From Natronoflexus pectinivorans (GTDB lineage: Bacteria > Bacteroidota > Bacteroidia > Bacteroidales > Marinilabiliaceae), in NCBI RefSeq assembly GCF_004345615.1, contig NZ_SLWK01000002.1, positions 1-64,000 on the forward strand: a DNA stretch of 64,000 nt. The letters are read 5' to 3'. Below, piece after piece: positions 27,632-40,200 of the stretch (position 1 is the first letter of the stretch; every line of letters starts with the position of its first letter). The notes under the pieces are model-generated. The model saw only the letters and a program-made list of their open reading frames with translations, made no database searches and was not told the DNA's origin. The position numbers and the translations under genes were made by a program.

Positions 27632-29233
27632 ATGAGTAGAAGGTTTATCCAAATCCTTGTGGTGGTTATTGCCATAACGCTTATTGGTTTGATATACATG
27701 CAGACGTTATGGATCAAAAATGCTACCCGTATCAAAGAAGATCATTTTGACCAACTGGTTCGTCAATCGATGGATCAGGTTGTATACCGTTTGGAAATAA
27801 ATGAAACTTCTATGCTTGGAGCTCAACTTGATTTTAATCCGTCTTTAACTATTCCATCAGGATTACGCCGTGAAACCAAGTACTTTTCCGGACAGAGCCA
27901 GAGCTTATTGGATGAGAGTATGCTCCAATATGGGATATCTTTAGATCTTACCATACAGGGCGATCATTTGAGCACCCGATTATCTACCTATCAAAAAGAT
28001 TCTCTCATTTATAGTTATCAGGAACAAACCCCTGTGGTTTACAATCCACAGGACAGGATTGATCCACTTTCGCATGCGCTGAATCATTTAAAATCGCAGT
28101 TACAGAACCGAATTGAAGAGCAACAGGCTCGCTTGTTAAAGGATATTTTTACTTCTGACAGACCATTAAAAGAGAGAATTTCCCGGGAGATGACAGATGT
28201 ATATCTGGTTCAGGCTTTTGAAGAGAGGGGGATTTCTGTGCCATTCGAGTTTGGAGTGTATGATTCGCGTGGAAACCTTGTTGTTTCTACCGCCCGTTAT
28301 GATAGAGAAGAGGCCGGACAAACCTATCAAAAGCAACTTTTTCCAAACGATGTGCATCCAAGAGCCAATTATATGATGGTTTATTTCCCAAAAAAACCTA
28401 ACTTTATCATGGAATCGATGGGAATGGTTTTACCAACTGTTATATTTACCATCGTAATGATCTTGACATCCATATTAACTTTGTTTATTATTGTTAAACA
28501 AAAACGTTTGGACGAAATCAAGAATGATTTCATTAACAATATGACCCATGAGTTTAAAACACCCATATCAACCATCTCGTTGGCATCACAAATGTTAAAA
28601 GATGGAGCAGTGACGAAAACCCCGTCAACACTACAACATATATCGGGTGTTATACAAGATGAGAGTAAAAGACTTTCATTTCAGGTTGAAAAAGTCCTGC
28701 AAATGGCTATCTTTGATAAAGGAAAAGCCAGTTTAAAGACGCAGAAAACCAATATCAATGATCTGGTTCACGGCGTGGTTAACACTTTTCGTATTAAAGT
28801 AGAGTCGCAGAACGGCAAAATTATTGAAAAATTAGAGGCGAAAAATCCTCATGCCCATGTTGATCAGGTGCATTTTACAAATGTTATTTTTAACTTGCTG
28901 GATAATGCACTAAAATATAGAAGAGGAAAACCGGTGTTTTATGTTAAAACATGGAATAGACCCACCGGAATAGTGATAAACATAGAAGACAATGGTCTTG
29001 GTATATCTAAGGATAACTTAAAAAGGATTTTTGAAAAGTTTTATCGCGTGCCTACCGGGAACGTCCATAATGTAAAGGGGTTTGGGTTAGGATTGGCTTA
29101 TGTAAAGAAAATTGTGGAGGACCATGGCGCCGAAATTAAAGTTGAAAGTGAAATAAATGTAGGAACTAAATTCGAAATATTTTTACCCCTTAAAAGCAAC
29201 AAGGAATGGAAAAAGAATATAAAATTCTCCTGA
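27632..29233 (+). CDS. rprX: Sensor histidine kinase, RprX-like
   Basis: The product is 533 residues. TM1 (about 7-27), a periplasmic sensor region of ~240 residues and TM2 (about 265-287) precede the kinase core with no obvious HAMP. The H-box is NNMTHEFKTPIST with His306. The N-box is NLLDNALKYR, followed by EDNGLGIS and GFGLGLAYV. The N-terminal pattern (LIGLIYMQTLWI, then acidic residues, FDQLVRQSMDQVVYRLE) matches the Bacteroides RprX kinases as I remember them. The response-regulator gene overlaps its 3' end by 28 bp, so the two are co-translated. The signal is unknown. Confidence 0.85.
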   Translation: MSRRFIQILVVVIAITLIGLIYMQTLWIKNATRIKEDHFDQLVRQSMDQVVYRLEINETSMLGAQLDFNPSLTIPSGLRRETKYFSGQSQSLLDESMLQYGISLDLTIQGDHLSTRLSTYQKDSLIYSYQEQTPVVYNPQDRIDPLSHALNHLKSQLQNRIEEQQARLLKDIFTSDRPLKERISREMTDVYLVQAFEERGISVPFEFGVYDSRGNLVVSTARYDREEAGQTYQKQLFPNDVHPRANYMMVYFPKKPNFIMESMGMVLPTVIFTIVMILTSILTLFIIVKQKRLDEIKNDFINNMTHEFKTPISTISLASQMLKDGAVTKTPSTLQHISGVIQDESKRLSFQVEKVLQMAIFDKGKASLKTQKTNINDLVHGVVNTFRIKVESQNGKIIEKLEAKNPHAHVDQVHFTNVIFNLLDNALKYRRGKPVFYVKTWNRPTGIVINIEDNGLGISKDNLKRIFEKFYRVPTGNVHNVKGFGLGLAYVKKIVEDHGAEIKVESEINVGTKFEIFLPLKSNKEWKKNIKFS

Positions 29234-29889
29234 CCGAAGACGATGAAAACCTGGGGATGTTACTCCGGGAGTATCTGGTAGCCAAAGGTTACGAAACCGA
29301 TTTATTGCCCGATGGAGAAGCGGGATATGAGGCATTCATGAGTAAAAAATACGATGTGTGCGTATTTGATGTGATGATGCCTAAAAAAGATGGGTTTACA
29401 CTGGCAAAAGAAATAAGAATGGTGAATACCGAGGTACCCATAATTTTTCTGACAGCCAAATCCATGAAAGAAGATATTTTTCAGGGTTTCAAAATTGGTG
29501 CCGACGATTATTTGACCAAGCCTTTCAGTATGGAAGAACTTCTTTTCCGTATTGAGGCCATTCTTCGACGCACCAAAGGCACTTTGGCAAGCCAGGATGT
29601 ATTCCAGATTGGAAAATACAAATTTGATACCCAAAAGCAGCAACTCATCGATGGAGAAAAAGTTGTGAAGCTTACCACCAAAGAGTCTGAATTGCTGAAG
29701 CTTTTATGCAACAATGCCAATAAAGTATTGGAACGCAATTTTGCACTCAAAACCATTTGGGTTGATGATAATTATTTCAATGCACGCAGCATGGATGTTT
29801 ATATTACGAAACTGCGTAAGCATCTTAAGGATGAACCTGCCGTTGAAATACTTAATGTCCACGGAAAAGGATATAAGTTGGTGATGTAG
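29206..29889 (+). CDS. rprY: OmpR-family response regulator, RprY-like
   Basis: The product is 227 residues. The receiver domain (1-118) has acidic Glu11/Asp12/Asp13, phosphoacceptor Asp55 in VFDVMMPKKDG, Thr83 in FLTAKS and Lys105 in DYLTKPFS. A winged-helix DNA-binding domain (about 130-227) carries LTTKESELLKLLCNNANKV and the recognition region ARSMDVYITKLRKHL. It overlaps the kinase gene by 28 bp. In Bacteroides RprY is a global regulator touching redox and Na+-pump genes, so control of the nqr operon in this window is an attractive but unproven idea. A 25-bp inverted repeat follows. Confidence 0.88.
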   Translation: MEKEYKILLTEDDENLGMLLREYLVAKGYETDLLPDGEAGYEAFMSKKYDVCVFDVMMPKKDGFTLAKEIRMVNTEVPIIFLTAKSMKEDIFQGFKIGADDYLTKPFSMEELLFRIEAILRRTKGTLASQDVFQIGKYKFDTQKQQLIDGEKVVKLTTKESELLKLLCNNANKVLERNFALKTIWVDDNYFNARSMDVYITKLRKHLKDEPAVEILNVHGKGYKLVM

Positions 29890-29910
29890 TTTTATCATCA
29901 GCACAAATTT

Positions 29911-29965
29911 AGCAGAGCATAAAAACTAAGTTCCGTATTACGGAACTTAGTTTTTATGCTCTGCT
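29911..29965 (+). terminator. Terminator embedded in a perfect 25-bp inverted repeat
   Basis: AGCAGAGCATAAAAACTAAG plus TTCCG on the left is matched perfectly by CGGAA plus CTTAGTTTTTATGCTCTGCT on the right, with a 5-nt loop (TATTA). The inner 15 bp plus the TTTTT run make a normal terminator for rprXY. The extra 10 perfectly paired bases beyond it are unusual. Confidence 0.8.
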
Positions 29966-30090
29966 TCTATCTGTTTACTTCATTCAAATTTCTCTGTTTT
30001 CGGGGCATAAATATGACAATGCTTTTAACCAACACAACCTGTAGTTAAAACATTTTGTGCAAAAAGGAGTATAAATATCGTCAGGCTTAT

Positions 30091-30098
30091 TATATTTG
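30091..30098 (+). promoter_or_regulatory. Candidate -7 box for the YfiR-like gene
   Basis: TATATTTG fits TAnnTTTG exactly and lies about 110 bp upstream of the likely start at 30210. I see no well-spaced TTTG at -33, so the assignment is tentative. Confidence 0.3.
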
Positions 30099-30209
30099 TT
30101 ATGACTGTGCCTTTTTCCCATATCCAAATATGGTATGGGAATTGCAGTGTAAAATGAAAGAAATTATTTGCCCTATGTTAGGTTGGCATTTATACCAAAT
30201 CTGTCAGTT

Positions 30210-30716
30210 ATGAAGCGATATATGATTCTGTTGAGCACCATATTGTTTTTTATGGTGCCGCAAGAGTCTGAAGCTCAAATAGAAAAGTTTCAGGTCCAAT
30301 TTATATATAATTTCACCAGATTGGTGCAATGGCCCGGACTGGAACGTCAATTAACGTTTAGAATTGGGGTTCTTGGAAAAGATCAGCCAATAACAAAGGA
30401 GTTGCTGGAAAGTGCACATGAACGAAATGTTGCAGGTAAACCAATTGAGATTATTGAATTTGAGAGTCTTGACAAACTCACTGCTTGTCATATCTTATTT
30501 GTCCCCAATAACCAGCTGGCATTTTTACGACGTGCTTCAAATATGCTTCTGGGAGTCCCGGTTTTAATCATAACCGAAGCCCAGGATTTTACTCCCAACG
30601 AGGCTGTTATTAATCTATATGTCGACAACGAAAGAATGCGCTACCGATTAAGCGAGAGAAGAGCCGAAGAACGTAACCTCACATTGAGCCGTCAGATTAT
30701 TCACTATTCAAGATAG
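30210..30716 (+). CDS. YfiR/DUF4154-family periplasmic protein
   Basis: 168 residues from the ATG at 30210; an upstream in-frame TTG is rejected because the ATG starts the signal peptide MKRYMILLSTILFF. The mature part matches the YfiR/DUF4154 pattern: VQFIYNFTRLVQWP near the start, FRIGVLG, CHILFVPNNQ, GVPVLIITEAQDF and NLYVDNERMRYRLS, ending LTLSRQIIHYSR. In Pseudomonas, YfiR is a periplasmic repressor of the diguanylate cyclase YfiN. No cyclase gene is adjacent here. DUF4154 proteins in Bacteroidota often sit by sensor kinases, and rprXY lies just upstream, though a terminator separates them. Confidence 0.82.
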   Translation: MKRYMILLSTILFFMVPQESEAQIEKFQVQFIYNFTRLVQWPGLERQLTFRIGVLGKDQPITKELLESAHERNVAGKPIEIIEFESLDKLTACHILFVPNNQLAFLRRASNMLLGVPVLIITEAQDFTPNEAVINLYVDNERMRYRLSERRAEERNLTLSRQIIHYSR

Positions 30717-31220
30717 GAAATCAGGTCGATGAGAAGTTTAGACGCATATCATGACGACTTCAATTGACGGGTTAGCAAAGTGAGTTTGGCTTGCCCCCCC
30801 CCCCGCCCAGATAGAGGCAAGCGATGATGACAATTCAGTGACCCTACACATTAAACAGAATATGCGGGTTGGTCTAGCATATACTCCATTTAAAAGATGT
30901 AAATCATTTGTCTCAAATACCGGTTTATCTGATATATTTTATCATTCCAAGAACCGAAAAAAGACTCGCACCAAAGTCTTTCTATTTTTATGTAATTCGA
31001 AATTTTGACGAATATGTGTTTTTGTTACACAAAAGGATGGTTTATTTCCACTAGTTTAATCCTGATACTCTTGGTCTTCCTAATCATTTTCCCCGTCAAT
31101 CTTATTTTAACATTGTTTTTTAGCGTTTTTGACTAACTTTTTTTAGTAGTTTTGCGTATGAATGATAGCGAATGTTGTTGATTTTTAACGTTGTTTGATT
31201 AATTTAAAAACATCGTTGTT
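30717..31220. other. Leader region of the giant adhesin gene, with 11-C tract
   Basis: This is 504 bp without a supported gene. An 11-base C run (30794-30804) is flanked by GCTTGCC and GGCAAGC, which could pair. After the tract, one frame is open for about 70 codons without a start (NSVTLHIKQNMRVGLAYTPF, stop near 31007). It might be a fragment of an outer-membrane protein gene or chance. The adhesin promoter is probably near 31147. Confidence 0.5.
31147..31154 (+). promoter_or_regulatory. Candidate -7 box for the adhesin gene
   Basis: TAGTTTTG matches TAnnTTTG and lies about 80 bp upstream of the start. A TTTTTG run at 31126-31131 is a possible -33 element at a rather short spacing of about 15 bp. 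Confidence 0.4.
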
Positions 31221-31226
31221 TTGCTT

Positions 31227-34200
31227 ATGCAATTTACTAATGTCCTTTTGATGAGTCTGAAAAGTATTTTAATAAACCGTTCCTTAATAGTTCTGCTGAT
31301 ATTCATTGGCTTGAATTATAATTTGGATGCCCAGGACATCCATCAAAATGTATGTTTAGGAGGTCAAAGACTGGTTAGCCTTACAGGTTCTACCCCTAAT
31401 CAGGTTCGATGGCATGTAGAAAACGTTACTGCAGGGACAACAGTATCTTATACTACAAATGAAGGTTCTTATAATTTTCAAATGCCATCATCTGGTTCTG
31501 ATGTTTACGCAGTATATGCACAAACAAGAGCCAATTCAACTCAACCATGGGGGAATGCAACAAACCGGGTTGTAATGTACCCCTATTCAATGCCGGATGC
31601 AATCATAGATCCTTCAGGATCAGTTCCACTCAATGGAGGAGTTCCGTTAAATGGTTACCTGGATGGAGCAGTTCCAGGCTCGGGAGCACCTATTACTGTT
31701 GACCTAGATTTACGATATGAATGGAGGCATGATGGAGATTTAATTGACGATGGAGTGGGTACTTCAGACGTGTTAACAGCGACCAATGAAGGATATTATA
31801 GATTCCGAGTATATGATCCACACGAAAGAGTTTCCGGTTGTGAATCCACATCTCCAGCTACTTTGGTTACGCAAAATACAGTTTGGGATTACCCTGTTTG
31901 TGAAGGTGGGTTCATTATTGGTGATGCATTATTGGCTCATTCAGGTATACCAGCCGGGCAAAGAAGTGGCGGTGAGTGGACTGTTACATCCGGACTAAAT
32001 TTCTCTACAACAGACGGAGCAAATCCAACCATAAGCGGTTTTACGCAGGGGAATTCATACTTAGTTACATGGCAGAGAAATCCAGCGCAGTCATACTCTT
32101 TCAATTTGATTACCGGAGCCGATCAAAATATTGAGCTTTTAAACGAATCTGGGAACACTTCCGGTGTCATTTTATGTGCGGCCAGCCATAACTTTACTGT
32201 ATCCCCCGCAGGGGATATTCATACTTTCCTATATCGCAATTCTGCAGGAACAAGCACTATTTTAGTTGGAAATGTAGCAAATCCTGTCTACTCTTTCACG
32301 CCACCGACTCCCGGTGAGAATTATGAAATTTATGCCATTGTTGAACGTGGGGGGTGTTTTTTTGAGACAAATTCTATTGATATATCTTCCGACGAAGATA
32401 TAGAGATTCGTGTAGATGGCGACCGATCAATTTGTGAGGGTGACCTTAATTTCAGTCTCAGGGTGGTTCCTTTTGATTCTGATTATTCATATTCCTGGGA
32501 ACGAAATAGCATAGAAATTTCAACTGGAGAATTTGCTGATGTTTCTGTGCATGGTGAAGGAACTTATATTGTCACAGTAACCGGATGCGGAGGAAATGAA
32601 TATAGCTCACAGCCGGTTGAAATTGTCAATCATTCTCTTCCCGAGGTTTTAATTGCATATGATAACCTAATTTTATGCAGCGGCACTACAAAACTTTTGA
32701 ATGGCTATCTAAATGGAGCTCATCCTACCGGTGAAGATATGGTTTATCGTTGGCTTTATAACAGCGGTGAGGTTTTAGATGATGGTTTTGGATCTTCTTC
32801 AACATGGAATGCTGCCAACTCAGGCCAATATAGTTTTATGGTTATGGAGGATGGGAATTCTTTATGTTATGCAATTTCTGATCCTGTTTCTCTATCATCA
32901 ATAGAACTTGAGGTATCTGCCTTTTATGCAAATGGTCCAACGGTATTTTGCGGACTTACATTTGCTTCTGCAACAGTAGAAGCGAGGCTAACCGGAGCTG
33001 CAGGTCAGATTACAGTTGAATTATCCAATATTACATCGGGAACCACTCAATCCGTCATTCTTAACAGCGGGGAGCCTGTTTCAGTTCCTTTGGGTATATT
33101 AAGTACTTCCACAACTTTCAGAATCACTTCGGTTTCAGCAGGAGGATGTTCTTTATCTCCTGCCGAAATAAATCTTATTCCGGAAATTAACTATATAAGG
33201 GAGACAGACCCGTTGGTTTTTAACGTAACCGGTAATGATGAATGTAGCTCTGGTAACGTAGGAGTAGCTCTGTCTGAGATTGGTGTTGACTATTTTCTTT
33301 ATAGAAATGGGGTATATACCGGACAGAAAGTTGATGGTACCGGGCTACCGGTTTCTTTTGGTGAACAAGCACAGTCAGGTATTTATACAGTTAGAGCTGA
33401 ACGCAGTGGGTGTGAAAACCTTATTAACATGAATGGGCAGGTGGTAATTTATGAAGAGCCACTCACAGATCAAAACATCGTATTCACTGGTTCCGGTTGC
33501 TCCGGTAATCCTCATTCATTTAGGGTAGAAAATGCTGAAGCCGATGTGTTTTATTCCCTTAATCGTGATAATGTTCAGGTAAGGACACCAAGAAGACCAC
33601 AAGTTGGAACTGATTTTGTTGAATTTGCAGGAGAAATCCTTCCGGGTACTTATTCTATTGTAGCCTCCCGAGGTGCATGTAGTGTTGAGTTCAGTCAGAC
33701 ATTTATCATAGATCAAACTCCTCTGCAACAGGTTATAACTGAAACTGAAGGTTGTGAGGGAACTCCATTACTTATAGGACTTGAAAATTCTGAAGAAAAT
33801 TTTGAATATCATTTATATAATGGACCCAATGGAACTGGATCTATTATAAGAAGTTTAACTGGTAATGGTGAAGCTGTTTCTTTTGCCGGAACTATTTCTG
33901 CTGCAGGGACTTACTCTGTTGTAGCCACTAACCCCGGAACCGGATGCTCCGTTATTTTTGATGATAACATTGTGATTAGTGCAAGACCTGAGTTATCTTA
34001 TACCTTATCTACATCAAGTGATCCGATTTGTGGAAATGCCAATCACATCATTACATTGTCAAATTCACAGGGAGGCATTCGTTATAGATTGTATTTGAAT
34101 GATTACGATATTGATTCACGGGTAAATGCTCAATGGGGTAATGAAGGCAACCCCATTAACTTTGCTCCCCAGGGAGTAGTTGGAACATATTTAGTCACAG

Positions 34201-37200
34201 CAGATAACAATGGTTGTGAATATCCGTTGCCAAACGCAGCGTTAACCATCAACCCGGTTCCTTTAGTTCGTGTATTGCAAGGTGACAATGTGTGTGCAGG
34301 CGAGGTTGCTGTAATTTCCATTGCGAATTCGCAACCTGGCGTTCAGTATCTACTCTTACGGGATGGAAACCCACATACAACAGCGATTAGTGGAACCGGG
34401 GGAACCATAAATTGGAGTGGAGAATTTCCCACCGGGATTTATACAGCCATAGCTGATGTGGAAGGATGTATCACTCCTATGACAGGAGATGTAAGGGTTA
34501 ATCCGCTTCCTTCAAATGTAACAATTAATAACTTAGGGTCAAACTATTGCGATGGAGCAGGGATTATTTCTTTTAATGGTTTCCCTATAGCTGGGAATAA
34601 CCGATGGATTGTAGAGGAGTTTGATCCTCTTCTTCCTACATGGTTTACTGATGGAGGAAACCACACGGCATCAATTAATGTTGATGAAGCAATATCAGCA
34701 TCCGGCCCAGGTTCTTATACTATTACATACGAATATCAGGATCCTAATAATGGATGTATCAACACCGCCTCAAGAGTTGTCAATTTTCATCCGGATATTA
34801 CTGACGATCTTGATTTTGAATTTCGCTACAGCGATGCATCTCCATGGCAAAATTTTAGTTCTATCGATCCTATTATTCTCTGTCAGGATATCGATCCCAT
34901 CGATTTACGAGCGGTGTTTTTGAGTGGCATTGCAATTGGAGATGGAGATTTTAGTTCTTCGGGTTCCGGATTGATAAACACCGGAAGTGGTACTGCAACC
35001 TTTGATCCAAATATTGCTGGTATAGGAATGCATACCATTGTCTACACTTATACAGATACAAATGGATGTACCGGTTCAATCGATTACCAAATACAGGTAG
35101 GTGTTCAGCTACAGTTTTTCAATTTGAATACATTATATTGTATAGATGATGCGACATTCACTGTCAGTGCAGGACCGGTTGATGCTGCACTTCCATTAGG
35201 AGGGGTGTTAAGTATTTACCGAGAGGGAGAGGCAACTCCCATTGCAACAGATAATCAGACTCCTATTCCTGCAGGAACCAATCCGTCGTTAAGCATTAAC
35301 CCTGCAATTATTGGTGCAGGAACCTATATTTTTGAATATGTTTATGAAACCGGTAGTGGTGATGACTTTTGTGCAAACACCATTACACGACAAGTTGTAA
35401 TTCCTCAAAACCTTTCAGCTGAATTTGTCACCCAATCGGGTAATACTCAGTTTTGTGAAAGCCAGAACAATGTTGTACTGGTACCCGATCAACCCGGAGG
35501 TGTATTTATCGGAACAGGTGTGTCAGGAAATGTGTTTAGTCCAGCTGTAGCAGGATCCGGTGATCATCAGGTAACATATACCATTAATACCGGCGGGTGT
35601 TTCGAGTCTGAATCAAGAATGTTAACAGTCGTTGAATTGCCTGATATATATATTAATAATCTTGCTTCAATATACTGTGAGTCTGAATCACAATTTCAAA
35701 TATCTGCAAACACTTTAGGTGATGGTGGTGATGTGACATTTTCTTCAACCCTTAACTCTGAAGGTGTGTCTCCAATAGTGGTTGACAATGGAGATGGAAC
35801 TGCTGAATTTGATCCAGCTGTTGCAGGTCCGGGAATTTATTTTGTTACAATGACCTATGAGCATCCTTTATCAGGATGCGTTAATAGTGTTACGGATAGA
35901 GTAGAGGTATTTGCGCTTACTTATGTTAATTTTGATGACGACAGGCCGGGAGATGATTTAGAATATTGTCAAAATGGTGGCGATGTTACATTCACTGCTA
36001 ATTTAGGTGTTGGTGCAACAGGTGTTGGAACATTTATATTATCTGGGGGTGTAGGTACTGAGTTGGTTAATCATGGAGATAATACTGCAACACTTGATCC
36101 TTCTGCTTTATCCCCGGGTAATTATACACTGACTTTTTCGTATGAAAATATTAATGGTTGTATTGCAGAAAGAGTAAAGGAGATAACAATACTTATTGCC
36201 CCATTGGTTTTTGAAGTGCAAGGTGGAGGTACATATTGTATCGGCGGATCCGGGGTGAATGTCTTATTAAGTGGTTCTCAGCCCAATGTGACGTATGAAT
36301 TGTTGTTAAATGGATTACCATTTGCTACACCCATTCAGGTTGCCGGAACAGGGAATTCCATTGTTTTCTCAGATATTACAGCTGCCGGAACTTATTCAAT
36401 AAGAGCAGTAAACAACACTTCCGGATGCGAAGCATTAATGAATGGATCTGCCACAGTTTTAGTAAATGAGGTATCATTACTTGTTCAAAACATTCAAAAT
36501 GCCTCTTGTAACTCCGGCAACGATGCATCTATTCAAGTTACAGCCTCAGGAGGAAGTGTTCCTTATGTTTACTACCTTTATGAATCGGATGGGACAACAC
36601 TTATATCATCAAATGCTTCAGGATTGTTTATAGGTTTGTCTGCCGGTAATTATTTTGTTGAAGTAGAAGATGCCATTGGTTGTGAGTTGATTGCGCCTGT
36701 TTCGGTCATCATCAACGAACCTGCCTCGCCGCTTACTATAAATGCATCATCACAACCTGTGGGTTGCATGCCATGTACTGATGGTGTCGATTGTGAAGGT
36801 TCTGCCTCCATTACCATCAGCGGAGGAACTCCTTTTTCCGATTTAACAACCTATCCAACAGGGTTTAATATTGAATGGCGCGATTCCGGAAATAATATTA
36901 TTGGAAGTGGTTTATCCATTAACCAAAAACCGGCCGGAGATTATACCTACATTGTAGAAGATGCCAATGGTTGCATCATTACAGGTTCCATTGAGATAGA
37001 AACCATTGCCCCCATCACAGTTAATGAAGATTTGTCAGAACATGTTGATGTTCTTTGCAATGGAAACAACACCGGAGAGTTTCTGGTTATTGCAGCAGGT
37101 GGAGCTACAGGTGCTGTATATCAGTTTTCTCTAGATGGTGTGAATTGGTTCCCGGCTAACGTAGGAACAGACGGACGGCGGTTTGTCAATCGAGTTGCGG

Positions 37201-40200
37201 GGACATATTCCGTTTCAGTCAGAGATGTTAATTCTCCACGATGCATATACACATCAGACCCAATCGTTATCTCTCAGCCCGATCCACTAACACTCGATCT
37301 GGTTCCAGGTTCCAGAGTTCATGTGGATTGTTTTGGAAATAACACAGGTAGTTTTCAAGTAGTCGCCGATGGAGGAAGCGGAGATTATGAGTTCTCAATT
37401 AATAATGGAATGACATGGGTAACCAATCCTGTGTTTATAGATTTGCCAGCAAACAGTTACAATGTAAGAGTTCGCGATGCTCAATCAACATCGTGCATGC
37501 GGTCATTGTCGGTTGAGGTTACACAACCAAGTTTACTTAGCATCACCAATTTATCAGCTACACATGTATCCTGCCATGCAGGAAATAATGGAACCCTTTC
37601 TGTTACGGCATCCGGAGGCACAGCTCCTTACGGTTATCGTTGGGAGTTTAACGATGGCGGCACATGGACTGAAATAGGAACTTCTTCAGAAATAAATAAC
37701 AGAATTGCCGGAACTTATAGGGTTATCATAACCGATGCTAATGGCTGTGGCATTCAAAGTAATGAAATTACCATCAATCAACCTGCATCATCATTGAATA
37801 TTTCTGTAACTTCTAATCCTACAGTTTGTTCTGATGTTGATACAGGATCAGCCACTGTAACCATTGCAGGAGGTACCCCCTTATACTCAGTATTTTGGTA
37901 TCAAGCAGGTGTTGTTTTTAACAACAATGAAACCGTCACCGACCTCTCTGCCGGTTCCTACTCCGTTCGTGTTGAAGATGCCAACGGTTGTTGGGTGGAG
38001 GAATCTTTTACCATAGCGGCTTTACCGTCATTGGTCATTGAAAATGTTACGGTTGATGATCATGTTTTATGCAACGGTGGCAACAATGGGCGATTAACTG
38101 TGAGGGTATCCGGAGGCTCTGAGTTATACCGTTTCTCACTCGATGGAAACAACTGGTTCGCAGTAGCATCCCAACTTACAGATAATGGAGATGGCACATT
38201 CAGCTATCAGTTTGAAAACCTGACTGCCGATAACTATACGGTTTATGTAAAAGATGCTGCAAATCATAGCTGCCAGATTCAGTTTAGTGATGTCCTCATC
38301 AATGAACCGGTCGCACTCTCATTACAGGTACAACTTAAACAAGATGTTACCTGCTACTCAGGCAATAACGGTCTCATACGTTTTGAAGCACAGGGAGGTA
38401 CACCAGATTACGAGTATTCAATTAATGGAGGAGCTTGGCAATCTTCCAACGAATTTACAAACCTTTCTGCCGGTAGCCATAACATACGTGTGCGCGATGA
38501 CAACGGATGCGTTTACCAAATGGCTCCTGTGAACATTGCACAGCCTGTTCAACTTCAGGTGTTTGTGGATGACAGAGGCGATGCGTCCTGTTTTGGCGCA
38601 GCAGATGGTTTCATTTTAGCCAGAGCCACAGGAGGTAGCGGTAATTATGTTTACTCGCTGGATGGAACCGATTGGCAGGCAAACCCACTGTTTGAAAATT
38701 TAGCCGCCGCCACCTACCAGTTGCATGTGCGCGATGCCGATGATGCTTCATGCGAGAGCACTCAGTTGGCAGTAATCATTACTCAGCCTGCGCAATTGGT
38801 CGTGACCGAAGTTGCCGCTAATCATCAAAATGTTAGTTGCCATGGAGGAAACAATGGCTCATTCAGAGTTCGGGGAGAAGGTGGCACAGGCAATTACGAG
38901 TTTTCAATCAACAATATTGACTGGTTTACCAACAATACAGCGTATTATACTTTCAACAATTTGGAAGCAGGAAGTTATAATGTATATATCAAAGAACAAG
39001 GTGACGACGACTGTTCTGCTGTTATTGATGATGCCATTATAATAACTGAACCCACTCAAAGCATTGCAATTACCGATGCAACCCTCAACCATGTTGAGTG
39101 TCATGGTGAGTCAACCGGAAGTATCAACATCACTGTGGAAGGTGGTAATGAAACTGACCCATACAATTATGTATGGGAGCGTCCACTATCCGGAGGTGGT
39201 TGGACTTTGCTTGGCGCAGCCAATGACGGCACCACCGCTTCTCCCACCAATTTGCAAGCCGGTACTTACAGGGTTGTGGTGACGGACTCTGAAGGATGCA
39301 GCGTTACCGCTACCTATGAAATTACACAGCCAGCCTCACCACTAAGTGTTACGCTTGCCTCGGTACAGCACGTTACAGCCAATGGCGGTAGTAATGGTGC
39401 GCTATCTATTAATATTACAGGAGGTACGGGAGGTTATGTTATTGCTTGGACTGGCGAAGATGTCAATGGAGACCCCATTGCCGGATTGCCGATAAACCAA
39501 ACCGACTTATCAGGGTTAGTTGCCGGTATTTACACCGCCGATGTTACCGATGGTAATAACTGTACTGCAATCATTAACGTTGAGATTCTGGAGCCCGGGC
39601 ATCCCTTGCAATTGATCCAGGAGGATATTACTCATCCGTTATGTTTTGGAGAAAACACAGGGGGAATTGAACTGAGAGCCACAGGTGGAGTTTTCCCATA
39701 TACAGTAACTTTAACCCGTTCATCGGGCGAAGTTGTTACAGCTGCTTCTGTATCAGGGAATATATATAACTATACCGGCTTATCGGCAGGATTCTACAAT
39801 GCCGTGGTCGAAGATGGCAATGGAGAGACTTTCTCAATACCTAACATTGAGATTACGCAGCCTACACAATTGGCTCTAAATGTTTCAAGTACTGTTGATG
39901 CCACTTGTTTTGGAAATTCTGACGGACAATTATCCTTCAGTACCACAGGTGGGTCTCCAGGCTACACTTATACTCTTATTCCTGATAATGGTGCTTCTCG
40001 TCTTCTATCCGTACCCGACGATGCCACTCAACTGTATAACGACTTGCCCGCCGACAGGTACCGATTAATGGTGCAGGATGCCAATGGATGTGCTACTCCC
40101 CAACAGGTGATAACCATTGGGGAGCCTGATGAAATTAGCATAACCGGAACGCCAACCAACATCAGTTGCTTTGGTGCTGATGATGGTCGTATTACCATTG

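Noticed and set aside
30168-30209. Extended N-terminus of the YfiR-like protein
   Set aside because: The extension begins at TTG and precedes a perfect signal-peptide start at 30210.
31221-31226. TTG start for the giant adhesin
   Set aside because: An ATG two codons later, and another at 31251, fit the signal peptide better.
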